Below, one piece after another: positions 15,928-24,668 of a DNA stretch of 64,000 nt. Within the stretch, counting starts at the first letter, position 1; each line of letters starts with the position of its first letter. The stretch is from Microbulbifer agarilyticus (GTDB taxonomy: Bacteria > Pseudomonadota > Gammaproteobacteria > Pseudomonadales > Cellvibrionaceae). The notes beneath the pieces were generated by a model. That model made no database searches. It had not been told where the DNA came from and was given only the letters and a program-made list of their open reading frames with translations. The stretch spans positions 62,001 to 126,000 of the forward strand of contig NZ_CP019650.1 in NCBI RefSeq assembly GCF_001999945.1, read 5' to 3'. The position numbers and the translations under genes are program-made.

Positions 15928-16334
15928 ACGCTCAGGTAAAAATCGACCAGCTGCTATTGCGGTTGACCCCGATTCTCGATCGCGAAGTACTTGGTTTGTG
16001 TGTATTGGATGAGTCCCAGCTGAAGGAACACTTGGCCCATTGTCGGTGTATTTTTCGCGAGCGCGAAGGTATCAGCGCATTGCTGCCCAGGCATATTGCC
16101 GAGCAGGAGCAGCTATCCGTCAGTGACGACTACCGACAGATAACCCTGCAATTTGTCGACGGGGTAGAAGCGCCCGGGCTCACCGCCACAATCTTGCGTG
16201 AACTCGCCGATGCTGGGATCCAGGCCAACGTGGTTTCTGCGCGCTATCACGAACATATTCTGGTGCGCGCGCGCGACGCCACTCGTGCGATGCAGATTCT
16301 CTATGGCATCAGCAACCGACTGCAGTACTCCTAG
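15924..16334 (+). CDS. ACT-domain protein
   Basis: A 136-aa soluble protein related to small stand-alone ACT-domain proteins. The fold is suggested by an N-terminal strand-helix segment (ILDREVLGLCVLDESQL, near residues 18-34) and a C-terminal ACT-like unit (QITLQFVDGVEAPGLTATIL through LADAGIQANVVSARYHEHILV). ACT domains usually bind amino acids or small effectors and control enzymes. No enzyme domain is attached. It overlaps the upstream secreted paralogue by ATGA, so it is co-translated, although the products have different locations. A small CCAGAC/GTCTGG hairpin lies downstream at 16362-16379. Confidence 0.65.
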   Translation: MNAQVKIDQLLLRLTPILDREVLGLCVLDESQLKEHLAHCRCIFREREGISALLPRHIAEQEQLSVSDDYRQITLQFVDGVEAPGLTATILRELADAGIQANVVSARYHEHILVRARDATRAMQILYGISNRLQYS

Positions 16335-16443
16335 GAAGTAGAGCCCTTTTCTATTCTCGGTCCAGACTTGTAGGTCTGGGCGGGGTTCGCCGATGGCAGG
16401 GAGCGCGCCTGAGAATTCTTTAAAGAGGAGTGCGCTGCCGAAC

Positions 16444-17211
16444 ATGCATATCGCCTATCCGCCGCCACTGCCCCACGGCCCAATCCGCCAGTTACTGCCG
16501 GATTTTTTTGTGGTGCGTGGCCAGGCCCGGGTTGCGCCGGGGGTGCTGGTCAATCGCAATATGGGGATTGTGCGCAGCGGCGACGACTTGTTGCTGGTCA
16601 ATCCCATACGTCTCACCCGCTTGCAGGAAGAGCGCCTGTGCGATCTCGGCAATGTGCGCCAGGCCGTGCGTCTCGGATATTTCTTTGGCTGCGATGACCT
16701 CTACTACCGCGATCGCTTCAATGTATTTTTCTGGCGGCAACACCACTCCGACTACTATCCGGTACCCGCCGCCGACGAATTCCTGGAAGAGGGTGGCAGT
16801 TGCCCGGTGCCGGATGGCCAGGTATTTGAATTCAGCCACAGCGAGATTCCCGAGGCGGCATTGTATGTCCCCAATTCCGGTGGGCTGCTGCTTACTGGGG
16901 ACTCCCTGCAATACTGGAGCAGCTGGACGGCCTGCAACTGGGCCGGGCGCTGGGCGCTGCGCCTCAGCGGTATGCATCGGGGCATGCAGGTATCGCCGGC
17001 CTGGTGCCGCCGCGCCACCCCGGACGGGGAGAACAGTCAGCGCTGGCTCGCCACCGACTTTGAGCGACTGCTCGATCTGCCGTTTCAGCATATGCTCGCC
17101 GGCCATGGCGATTTCTGTGCGGACCGCGCCCACGAACTCGCCGAGCGCGCCGTAGCCGCGAGTTTTTCCGCACCTCTCAGTACAAGTCATACACGCAATA
17201 CGCGGCATTGA
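16444..17211 (+). CDS. MBL-fold-like protein lacking the metal-binding motif
   Basis: A 255-aa cytoplasmic protein (no signal peptide). The layout recalls the metallo-beta-lactamase superfamily: N-terminal strands around NMGIVRSGDDLLLVNPIRL, a middle strand-turn GGLLLTGDSLQYW, and a late His in MLAGHGDFC. The canonical HxHxDH motif is missing; only RDRFNVFFWRQHHSDYYP occupies that region. It may be a non-metal or degenerate member such as the DUF4336 type; this assignment is tentative. The start at MHIAYPPPLP has an AGAGGAG ribosome site about 13 bases upstream; an upstream start at 16393 is possible. Confidence 0.5.
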   Translation: MHIAYPPPLPHGPIRQLLPDFFVVRGQARVAPGVLVNRNMGIVRSGDDLLLVNPIRLTRLQEERLCDLGNVRQAVRLGYFFGCDDLYYRDRFNVFFWRQHHSDYYPVPAADEFLEEGGSCPVPDGQVFEFSHSEIPEAALYVPNSGGLLLTGDSLQYWSSWTACNWAGRWALRLSGMHRGMQVSPAWCRRATPDGENSQRWLATDFERLLDLPFQHMLAGHGDFCADRAHELAERAVAASFSAPLSTSHTRNTRH

Positions 17212-17298
17212 TCGCAAAACCTGTGCTGAGCAATCACCGGTGTCGCCCGCGACGTCGTGATAAGCTGTTGGCGTATCGAGTATTAGAACGAGCCCAGC

Positions 17299-18981
17299 AT
17301 GCCCCGCTTCAGTGCCAACCCCGCGACCGCCCGAAAAGCGCCACAACCCTTCCGTCCAATATCCCGGTTTGCTCTTCTTCTGCTTGTGGGGTTACTGAGT
17401 GCCTGTGTGGGTCTCACGCAGCTAGCCGAGACCCCTCGTGCAGACATGGAGCGCATGCGCATGGATGTGGAATTTCTGGCGGACGACCGTTTACAGGGAC
17501 GGCAAACCGGTTCTGCCGGTTACCAGCAGGCGGCAGATTATGTAGCTGCGCGCTTTGCAGATCTCGGGCTCGAATCCATCACCGGCGATGATTACTTCCA
17601 GCAGGTACCCCTGAGCAGGGCACTTTGGGGTGAAGGTAAGGCGACACTGGTACTGCATAGCCGCGAAGGTGACATCACTTTTGACCTGGGGGTGGATTTT
17701 CTCGCCGCCCCCTCGACCGCGCATACCGATAGCGCGACCACCGCCGGCCTCGTATTTGTCGGCTATGGTATCGACGCGCCCGCCTATGATATCGACGACT
17801 ATGCCGGGCTGGACGTGCACGGAAAGATTGTCGTGTACCTTTCCGGGCGCCCGCGGTACCTGCCAAATGAGGTGGGCGCCCACTTCGCCTCCAACCGCAC
17901 CAAACAGCAGACGGCCGCCCGCCGTGGTGCAGTTGGCACCATTAGCCTGAATACCCCCGTGCGCGAGTTGCGTCGCGCGTTTACCGCTTCCGCCGAGCAT
18001 CTGCAGGACCCGCGCTGGGACTGGCTGCGCGCCGACGAGTCACCGGGCAATAGCATTCAGCACCTGCAACCTGGCGTAATGCTCGATATTCCGGCGGCCA
18101 AGCAGTTGTTTATGGGCGCCGCGCGCAGCCTCGACACCATCTACACCGAAATTGAAAACGGATTGGTCCCGCAGGGCTTTGCGCTGCCCTATACCGCTAC
18201 TCTCACCAGTCGCGCCAAGCACCAGCGCATCTCCAGCCCCAATGTTGTCGGCTTGCTGCCGGGGCGTGACCCCAAGCTCAAACACGAGTACATCATCTTT
18301 TCCGCGCACCTGGATCACATCGGTATTGAGCCCGGCACAGGTCTTGTTAACAACGGCGCACAGGATAATGCCGCCGGCATCGCCGTGATGTTGGAAGTTG
18401 CGCGGCTGTTTACCGCATCGGAACGCGCGCCCAAGCGTTCCATCCTGTTTGTCGCGGTAACTGCGGAGGAAGAGGGCCTGCTCGGCTCCGACTATTTTGC
18501 CCAGCACCCGCCGGTCGCCCCCCAATCCATGGTGGCGAATATCAACCTCGATATGCCGATGCTGCTGTATCCGTTCCGCGATGTGATCGCGTTTGGTGCC
18601 GAGCATTCCAGCCTCGGTAAAACTGCCGCACGCGCCGCGCGCCGCACTGGTCTCAAGCTCAGTCCAGACCCCATGCCCGAACAGGTCATCTTTGTGCGCA
18701 GCGACCACTACAGTTTCGTGCGCCAGGGCATCCCGGCGATTTACCTGATCACTGGGCGCGAGGCCATCGACAGCGAAGTCGATGGTAGCCGCGCGCAGAT
18801 CGAGTTCCTGCGCAACCACTACCACAGTCCCAGTGACACAGCAGATGCTGGGATTAACTACGTGGCGGCGCAGCAGTTTGCCGAAGTGAATTACGCTATC
18901 GCGCGGGATGTGGCGGATTCCGCACAAAAACCGCGCTGGAATCGCGGTGATTTTTTTGGCGAGCTATTCGCTAAAGAGTAA
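17299..18981 (+). CDS. M28 family zinc aminopeptidase, lipoprotein
   Basis: A 560-aa exported metallopeptidase. The N-terminal hydrophobic segment ends in a lipobox (GLLSAC, Cys near residue 36). A protease-associated-like insert (about residues 110-300, with TAGLVFVGYGIDAPAYD) precedes the catalytic M28 domain. Co-catalytic zinc ligands and catalytic residues are visible: SAHLDHIG, the Asp of NGAQDNAAG, the Glu pair in TAEEEGLLGSDYFA, the Asp of NINLDMPM and the late His of NHYHSPSDT. It should trim amino acids from peptides in the periplasm or at the outer membrane. It stands alone, with no operon partner. Confidence 0.88.
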   Translation: MPRFSANPATARKAPQPFRPISRFALLLLVGLLSACVGLTQLAETPRADMERMRMDVEFLADDRLQGRQTGSAGYQQAADYVAARFADLGLESITGDDYFQQVPLSRALWGEGKATLVLHSREGDITFDLGVDFLAAPSTAHTDSATTAGLVFVGYGIDAPAYDIDDYAGLDVHGKIVVYLSGRPRYLPNEVGAHFASNRTKQQTAARRGAVGTISLNTPVRELRRAFTASAEHLQDPRWDWLRADESPGNSIQHLQPGVMLDIPAAKQLFMGAARSLDTIYTEIENGLVPQGFALPYTATLTSRAKHQRISSPNVVGLLPGRDPKLKHEYIIFSAHLDHIGIEPGTGLVNNGAQDNAAGIAVMLEVARLFTASERAPKRSILFVAVTAEEEGLLGSDYFAQHPPVAPQSMVANINLDMPMLLYPFRDVIAFGAEHSSLGKTAARAARRTGLKLSPDPMPEQVIFVRSDHYSFVRQGIPAIYLITGREAIDSEVDGSRAQIEFLRNHYHSPSDTADAGINYVAAQQFAEVNYAIARDVADSAQKPRWNRGDFFGELFAKE

Positions 18982-19115
18982 GAAATAAGTTCTGGTTGAA
19001 ATGTGAGCAGTGCTTGCCTGTAATGACATGTAATAGCTATTTGGGACTCACTTACCAGATTTCATGATAGCCTTGCCGACCGCTGGCGGAGCATTCGTCC
19101 AGCAAATAGATAAAC

Positions 19116-19127
19116 AACAATATTGTT
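19116..19127. promoter_or_regulatory. 12-bp palindrome over the ribosome-binding region
   Basis: AACAATATTGTT is a perfect palindrome ending 11 bases before the ATG at 19139 and overlapping the start of the TTAAGG ribosome site. It could be a repressor operator or a weak hairpin controlling translation. No regulator is suggested by the sequence. Confidence 0.3.
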
Positions 19128-19138
19128 AAGGCTTCATC

Positions 19139-19633
19139 ATGCTTAAGAAAATTACTTTAGTGGCGGCAATTGCGGGTCTCGGGCTGGTATCTGGTTGTGC
19201 GAGCATCCTCAGTGACAGTAATTACCCGGTAACCATCAACAGCAACCCGGCGGGTGCCAACTTTGTTGTTGTGAATGAAGCCGGCTTCGATGTTCACACC
19301 GGCGTTACCCCGGACACCATCACCCTGTCTGCCTCCGACGGTTTCTTCTCCTCCGCGAGCTACGTGGTGAAGTTCCAGATGGCCGGCTTTGAAGAGCAGA
19401 GCTTCCAGCTACGCGCCGGCATGGACGGCTGGTACATCGGCAACATCCTGTTCGGCGGCCTGATCGGTATGCTGATTGTTGACCCGGCCACTGGCGCTAT
19501 GTGGAAGCTGCCGGAATCCGCCAATGTTTCCCTGGCTCCTGTAACTGCGGCTACCGGTCTTGAGACCCTGTCCATCGCTTCCGTTCACCAGCTGACCGAC
19601 GAAGCCAAAGCGCAGCTGATTCCGCTGAACTAA
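19139..19633 (+). CDS. Small lipoprotein with PEGA-like domain
   Basis: A 164-aa protein with a clear lipoprotein signal (GLVSGCAS, Cys at about residue 20). The mature part begins with a PEGA-like stretch (VTINSNPAGANFVVVNEAG) and contains a hydrophobic Gly-rich segment (WYIGNILFGGLIGMLIVDP) near residue 100 that could insert in a membrane. Similar lipoproteins are common near the gammaproteobacterial envelope, but none has a firm role known to me. A strong terminator follows at 19742-19771. Confidence 0.7.
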   Translation: MLKKITLVAAIAGLGLVSGCASILSDSNYPVTINSNPAGANFVVVNEAGFDVHTGVTPDTITLSASDGFFSSASYVVKFQMAGFEEQSFQLRAGMDGWYIGNILFGGLIGMLIVDPATGAMWKLPESANVSLAPVTAATGLETLSIASVHQLTDEAKAQLIPLN

Positions 19634-19741
19634 GTTCGTTTGGTTAATATGCCAACTAACCTAGCGGAAAAGATCGGGGAATAATCCCGGTTTTTGGTGC
19701 ACGCAGTGCCATGGCTTGAGTCCTAGCCTGTGTACCAGCGC

Positions 19742-19771
19742 AAAGCGAGTCTCCTTGGAGGCTCGCTTTTT
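19742..19771 (+). terminator. Intrinsic terminator
   Basis: AAAGCGAG (19742-19749) pairs with CTCGCTTT (19762-19769), with CTCC/GGAG continuing the stem and a T-run at the end. It lies about 110 bases after the lipoprotein stop. Confidence 0.8.
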
Positions 19772-19956
19772 AGTTTTTGCTCAAAATACCATTCGTTTAA
19801 TAACTCTGAACAGAATTATGTGAAGGGTCACAGTTTCATCGCATTATTTGAGAATTAAAATCCCCGTTATTTCGTATTCCATAAATATTCTTACTTCTAT
19901 TGTTAAGAGTTCAGTGAAACTGATCCGGTATGCGTTGGAATTGCCACTATTACGAG

Positions 19957-19980
19957 TTTAGTCTGACCTCTCAGACTAAA
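19957..19980. promoter_or_regulatory. Perfect 10-bp hairpin upstream of the QueD-like gene
   Basis: TTTAGTCTGA (19957-19966) and TCAGACTAAA (19971-19980) form an exact inverted repeat with a 4-base loop, 85 bases before the gene at 20065. No T-run follows. The rest of the 431-base gap after the lipoprotein is AT-rich and shows only the terminator at 19742. The hairpin could be an operator or a leader structure; a preQ1 riboswitch pattern was not found. Confidence 0.4.
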
Positions 19981-20064
19981 ATCCCATTGATATCATCACC
20001 AGAATATTGCGCTCGCTAGCTGTATCGCGCACATATTGATACCTCTAGGGAGAGGGAGTTTAAG

Positions 20065-20562
20065 ATGGCTTATAAAATCACCAAAACGTTCAAGCTGGAC
20101 ATGGGCCACCGTACTTGGAGCCAGGATATGCGTAAGGGGAGGGGGAAAGAGTTTTACACGGACGATATGCCCTACCCGTACAACAAGTGCGCGAATCTCC
20201 ACGGGCACTCATTACTGGTTAGTGTCACCTTGACCAGCGATACGGTAGACCAACAGAACTTTGTCATGGATACCGACTTATTCAAGGCGCCGTTTCAAAA
20301 AATCATCGATCAAATGGACCACTCATTTATCATCGATAAGCATGATCCGCTTTTTCCGGACATCAAGAATATTGTAGAAAAAGATAACCTTCGATTGTAT
20401 GTCGTCGACTTTTCACCGAGCTTCGAAGGACTATCCAAATATTTTTTTGAGTGTATGTGTGAAATTATCGGTCGCACAGAGCACGCTGAAGACATCGAAG
20501 TAAGTGAGGTCACAGTCACCGGTGAGCATATGGCAGTGGAGGCTCGATATAACGCTGCATGA
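20065..20562 (+). CDS. 6-carboxytetrahydropterin synthase / PTPS family (QueD-like)
   Basis: A 165-aa member of the 6-pyruvoyl-tetrahydropterin synthase family. Zinc ligands are expected at the His of LDMGHRT (near residue 15) and the pair in CANLHGHS (near 46 and 48); the Cys four residues before the pair is the catalytic residue of QueD-type enzymes. The late VTVTGEHMAVEARY segment holds the substrate-binding Glu. QueD makes the queuosine precursor from dihydroneopterin triphosphate. No other queuosine gene is nearby, so the pathway role is inferred from the family. The base composition is AT-richer than the upstream core genes, and scarred DNA follows. Confidence 0.8.
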   Translation: MAYKITKTFKLDMGHRTWSQDMRKGRGKEFYTDDMPYPYNKCANLHGHSLLVSVTLTSDTVDQQNFVMDTDLFKAPFQKIIDQMDHSFIIDKHDPLFPDIKNIVEKDNLRLYVVDFSPSFEGLSKYFFECMCEIIGRTEHAEDIEVSEVTVTGEHMAVEARYNAA

Positions 20563-20640
20563 TCAGAAGTAAATAGCTACTGACAAGACTCAAAGCTTCG
20601 TTCAGTATCGGTTTTAATCTGGAAAGGGTGTCTGTAAGTT

Positions 20641-20968
20641 TTCGTAGCCTAAATGGAAATTTTCTAATAGGTAAAATGTGGCCTGAACATAATCGGTATC
20701 GTCACCGCTGTTGTTCTGGCTATACATCCCAGCCTTACAATATTGATACTGATCATCGACGTCGTAGCCACTAGCGCTCACATTCAAAACTTGTACTACA
20801 TAATCATTTTCGTCACGGATAATGGTCTCGATTAGCGTATTGATCTGCTACCTTTATTTCATAACTGAATAATTCATCGAGTGCGATTTCGTCATCAGGG
20901 GCCGCTTCGTCGTTTGCGCGGATACCAATCATTTCAAACCAGATATCCTAGCCACCTCTTATTTAAAT
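20641..20968 (-). pseudogene. Fragment of a PL7 alginate lyase gene (C-terminal part)
   Basis: About 330 bases that read as a decayed copy of the C-terminal third of the PL7 lyase gene at 23455-24519. Shared landmarks include the segments coding for YNQNN...DYVQATF and for the aspartate-rich stretch around the final strands. Frameshifts and stops prevent translation. The copy stops abruptly near 20968, where it joins a copy of the terminator region otherwise found at 23022. Confidence 0.7.
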
Positions 20969-21067
20969 GTGTTCGAACCTCGATTGAGACTCGATTCCTA
21001 TTTTTGGATGGCGCCACACCGGTTTAGTTAGGGTAGATCACATTGATATCATTTCAATAATCCAAAA

Positions 21068-21411
21068 TCACTGGTAACTCAATTCTTCAATAACGACCCG
21101 GCTTTCCTTCTCGACCACCAAAATAATTGATTTATCTGATCCGGGTGTGCTGCTACCCATGTCGCCAAGATTTCCTACTTTAATTAATATCTCGCCATTG
21201 TTATCAGAAATAAACTCCAGATAATACTCTTCTTTATGCCAATTTTTGCTTGCAATAAGTACTTCTTGGCCATGCTGTACGATAAATCATAATTTAATTC
21301 GCCTTCAATTGAATATGAGTTTCTTGAGTATGCGGTGCATAAAATAACTATGCTGATCAAACAGCTTATGCAAATTTTAATAATATGTTTTGGAATTTTA
21401 TTTAAATTCAT
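21068..21411 (-). pseudogene. Decayed copy of the small lipoprotein gene
   Basis: Close relative of the intact gene at 23118-23465, sharing its start (MNLNK..KHIIKICI) and its end (VVEKE...VEELSYQ in a shifted frame). A small deletion near 21245 shifts the frame after about 60 codons. The lipobox Cys (STACS in the intact copy) is replaced by Tyr here (CTAYS), so even the N-terminal part could not be lipid-anchored. Confidence 0.7.
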
Positions 21412-21502
21412 AATTTTTATGGCTATTCTCTAATGCGTAAAAAGTGGCCTGAACATGATCCGTATCGTCACCGCTGTTGTTCGGGTCATACACTCCAGTC
21501 TT
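21412..21502 (-). pseudogene. Last ~30 codons of another PL7 lyase copy
   Basis: Directly upstream (minus strand) of the lipoprotein pseudogene, matching the 3' end of the PL7 gene at 23455, in the same order as in the less damaged copy. The similarity ends near 21502, exactly where similarity to an M13 peptidase begins on the other strand, marking a recombination junction. Confidence 0.65.
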
Positions 21503-22985
21503 TACTATTTTGAAGAGGGTGAGAAGTCGGAGCAGGTGCGAGCTGCCTATCTGGAACACATCGCCAAAATGTTGACGCTTACTGGTTCGGCAGCGCTGAG
21601 TCCAGCAGTCAACTGGCGCAGCTTATTTACGATCTTGAATTAACGCTCGCCGCGCAGCATATGAAAAAGGAAAAAACCCGGGACATGGTTGCGCTCTACA
21701 ACCCGGGAGCCCTAGCTGAGTTGCCGGAATTAATGCCCAATTTTAACTGGCAGGGGTTTGTTGCAACTACAGGTATTACTGAGCTGGAAAATCTGGTGGT
21801 AACTCAGCTCGATTATATGCGAGAGCTAGATCCATTATCAGCGAGACCAGTATTGACGCCTGGAAGCCATATCTGAAGTGGAGTGCCGCACGCCATGCCG
21901 CACCTTATCTTGATGAGGCCATCTATGCTCAGCACATCGATTTCAACAGCCGCACTTTGTATGGTGTGGAAGAGCCGCGCCAGCTGTGGCGTCGTGGTGT
22001 GAATCTAGTGAACCAGCACTTGGATGAAGTCGTCGGTATGGTGTACGTGAAGGAGCACTTCCCACCGGAAGCCAAAGCGCGTATGCAGGAGCTGGTTGCG
22101 AATCTGATTAAAGCCTATGAGGTTAGCATCAAGGAACTCGACTGGATGGGCGAAGCGACCAAGCAGGAAGCCCTCGACAAGCTTTCCAAATTCACCCCGA
22201 AAATCGGCTATCCGGATAAATGGCGAGACTATTCTGCGCTGACCATCAGTGGCGACGATCTGTATGGCAATATGCAGCGGTCCGCACTATTCAACTACGC
22301 CGAAATGCTGGAGAAGCAAAAAGGCCCGGTCGCTAAGCATGAGTCGGCCATGACGCCTCAGACTGTAAACGCTTACTACAATCCACCTCTAAACGAAATC
22401 GTATTTCCTGCCGCAATTCTGCAGCCACCATTTTTCAATATGGAAGCCGACGATGCAGTGAACTATGGCGGTATCGGCGCAGTGATTGGCCACGAAATCG
22501 TCCATGGCTTTGATGATTCCGGTAGCACCTTCGACGGTGACGGTGTACTGCGTAACTGGTGGACGGAAGAAGATAAATCCGAATTCAAAGCCCGCACTGC
22601 ACAGCTGATTGATCAGTACAGTGCTTTCGCACCCTTTGAGGATCTGCACATCAATGGCGAGTTTACCCTCGGTGAGAATATTGGTGACCTGGGTGGCCTG
22701 AGTATTGGACTTCTGGCGTATAAGATGTCCCTTGATGGAAAAGAAGCGCCGGTGCTCGATGGGTTCACCGGTGAGCAACGTGTGTTCCTGGGCTATGGGC
22801 AGATTTTCCAGGGTAAATATCGTGAGGAGGCAATGCGGAATCTGATTAATACAGATCCCCATGCGCCGTCCGAATTTCGCATCAATGGTGCAGTTCGCAA
22901 CGTGCCGGAGTTTTATAGTGCGTTTGGTGTCAAGGAAGGAGATGCTCTTTACCTAAAGCCGGATCAGCGCGTGAAAATTTGGTAA
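21503..22985 (+). pseudogene. M13 family metallopeptidase, 5'-truncated and frameshifted
   Basis: Remnant of a PepO/neprilysin-type zinc endopeptidase. Similarity begins abruptly at YYFEEGEKSEQVRAAYLEHI, so about the first 200 residues of a roughly 680-aa protein are missing. Frameshifts lie near 21595 and 21833; the remaining 1.1 kb is open. The catalytic HEIVHG motif (near 22493), the downstream Glu in GENIGDLGG and the C-terminal region ending KIW are preserved. A 342-aa piece from 21957 could be translated but lacks the N-terminal half of the fold and any signal peptide. The gene was probably broken by insertion of the duplicated lipoprotein/PL7 segment. Confidence 0.8.
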
Positions 22986-23021
22986 ATGAGCCCTTTGGGC
23001 AAGTGTCCTTATAAATACTTT

Positions 23022-23041
23022 CGAGCCTCAGCTGAGGCTCG
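23022..23041. terminator. Palindromic terminator between M13 remnant and lipoprotein gene
   Basis: CGAGCCTCAGCTGAGGCTCG is a perfect 20-base palindrome followed by a T-rich stretch (plus strand). A degraded copy lies at about 20975-20994, showing that the duplicated segment included this site. Confidence 0.65.
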
Positions 23042-23117
23042 ATTTCTATTTTTGGATGACGTCACGCCGGTTTAGTTAGGGCAGCTCACACTGGTATCAT
23101 TTCAACAATTCAAAAAA

Positions 23118-23465
23118 TTACTGGTAGCTCAATTCTTCAACAACGATCCCGCCTTCCTTCTCAACCACCAAAATAATTGATTTACCTGCCCCAGGTGTGT
23201 TGTTACCTATATCGCCAAGATTTCCTGCTTTAATTAATATTTCGCCATTGTTATCAGAAATAAACTCCAGATAATATTCTTCTTCATGCCAATTTTTTTC
23301 TTGCAATAGGTACTCCTTGGCTATTCTGTACCATAAATCACAATTTGATTCGCTTTCAATTGAATAAGAGTTTCTTGAGCATGCGGTGCTAAAACAAATA
23401 ACTATACTAATCAAACAGTTGATACAAATTTTAATAATATGTTTTGAAAGTTTATTAAAATTCAT
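23118..23465 (-). CDS. Small lipoprotein overlapping the upstream PL7 gene
   Basis: A 115-aa protein with a lipoprotein-type N-terminus (CINCLISIVICFSTACS, lipobox STAC near residue 29). The mature part is short, with an acidic helix (DLWYRIAKEYLLQ) and a beta-rich end (ILVVEKEGGIVVEELSYQ). Its ATG lies inside the end of the PL7 gene, overlapping by 11 bases, so the two would be co-translated. A second, broken copy lies at 21068-21411. No family is recognised. A role in anchoring or assisting the lyase is possible but unproven. The codon use is AT-rich. Confidence 0.6.
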   Translation of the reverse strand: MNFNKLSKHIIKICINCLISIVICFSTACSRNSYSIESESNCDLWYRIAKEYLLQEKNWHEEEYYLEFISDNNGEILIKAGNLGDIGNNTPGAGKSIILVVEKEGGIVVEELSYQ

Positions 23466-24519
23466 AACCTTCGTGGCTATTTTCTAATGCGTAAAAAGTG
23501 GCCTGAACATAATCGGTATCGTCGCCGCTGTTGTTTTGGTTATACACTCCAGCCTTAAAGTATTGATACTGATCATCGACGTCGTAGCCACTGCTGCTCA
23601 TATCCACCACTTGTACCACATCATCTTGTCCGTCACGGATGATGGTCACAGTAAGCGTATTGCTGACTACCTGAATCTCATAACTGAATAATTCATCCAG
23701 TGCGATCCCGTCTTCGGGGTTTGCTGCGTCGTTAGCGCGGCTACCGATCATTTCGAACCAGATATCCTCGCCCCCCTTTATTTCATGGGCAATATAAATG
23801 GCGCCTTTGGTGTTTTGTGGAAGTTTGCGGTAATAAAGCCGCACCGGATCATCGTCGTTGGCATGGATCTGGCCGACGATTACGCGGCCGATCTGATAGG
23901 CCTCACCTGTGGTGGTGACATGGTTTACTGCGAGTGTCGCGCGCAATGTGCCGTCGACGCCACCTGCGGCGTTACGTGCACTCTCTGGCGCTGACCCGAA
24001 TACCCAGTTGTTCTTGTTTACACCCTGGGTTTTTATGTTGGTATTGCCACGGCGTAGCATCTACCGCAGCTCTGTGCGGGTATAGGAGGTATTCGTGGAG
24101 GTTTTGAATCCGGCAACCGGGCAGCGAAACACCATGCCGCCATCGTCTCCGGTAAAGAAATAGTCGCTATTGCCGTATCCGCTAGTCAGTTCATTTTCGC
24201 TAATGGAGTCGGACTTTCCGTTGCCGTCATTATCACTGGGTACGCTGAGATACCAGTCGGCGAGATCAAAATTACTGGAAGGTGGTAAGAGGGGATCTAG
24301 ATTACCGTATGGGTTGGAATCGGCACCGGAGCTGCCACCAGAGCTGCTCGAGCTACTGGAACCGCCGCTGGAACTGGAGCTTGAACTCGAGCTTGAACTC
24401 GAAGAATTAGAGTTATTGCCATCGGTATCTCCACCACCACTACAACCGGTCAATGCTAGTGTGAAGATAGACAGGCCAAGGAGTTGCTTCCAAGCAGCAA
24501 GAAGAATCCTCAACGACAT
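23455..24519 (-). pseudogene. PL7 alginate lyase gene interrupted by one in-frame TAG
   Basis: Encodes a lipoprotein (LALTGCSGG lipobox), a poly-Ser/Gly linker (about residues 35-68) and a complete PL7 lyase domain, 354 codons in all. Only one defect is seen: a TAG at 24061-24063 in the conserved RTELREM motif, where the intact paralogue at 24669 has Glu. Both halves stay in the same frame and retain QIH and YFKAGVYNQ motifs. The product is either lost, made as a useless 152-aa fragment, or rescued by amber readthrough. The upstream intact paralogue makes loss tolerable. Confidence 0.8.
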
Positions 24520-24543
24520 TCTTTATAGGCCTCTTGGCTTCCC

Positions 24544-24593
24544 AAAATTAAAAAGCCCGGAGCGGCGGGGAAGTGGCGATCACCTGCTCCGGG
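24544..24593 (-). terminator. Intrinsic terminator after the intact PL7 gene
   Basis: CCCGGAGC (24556-24563) pairs with GCTCCGGG (24586-24593); on the minus strand the stem is followed by a T-rich run (plus-strand 24544-24555). A second perfect stem, GGGCGGCC/GGCCGCCC (24605-24612, 24630-24637), lies just before it and may help to block read-through into the TAG-bearing copy. Confidence 0.65.
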
Positions 24594-24668
24594 AAGCTTC
24601 TGCTGGGCGGCCGTTCGATGCTTGGGGCTGGCCGCCCATTTCACGCGATTTAGAAAGGCTGCTTTGGA

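Noticed and set aside
21957-22985. M13 fragment as a functional short peptidase
   Set aside because: The N-terminal half of the fold and the signal peptide are missing, and upstream coding is frameshifted.
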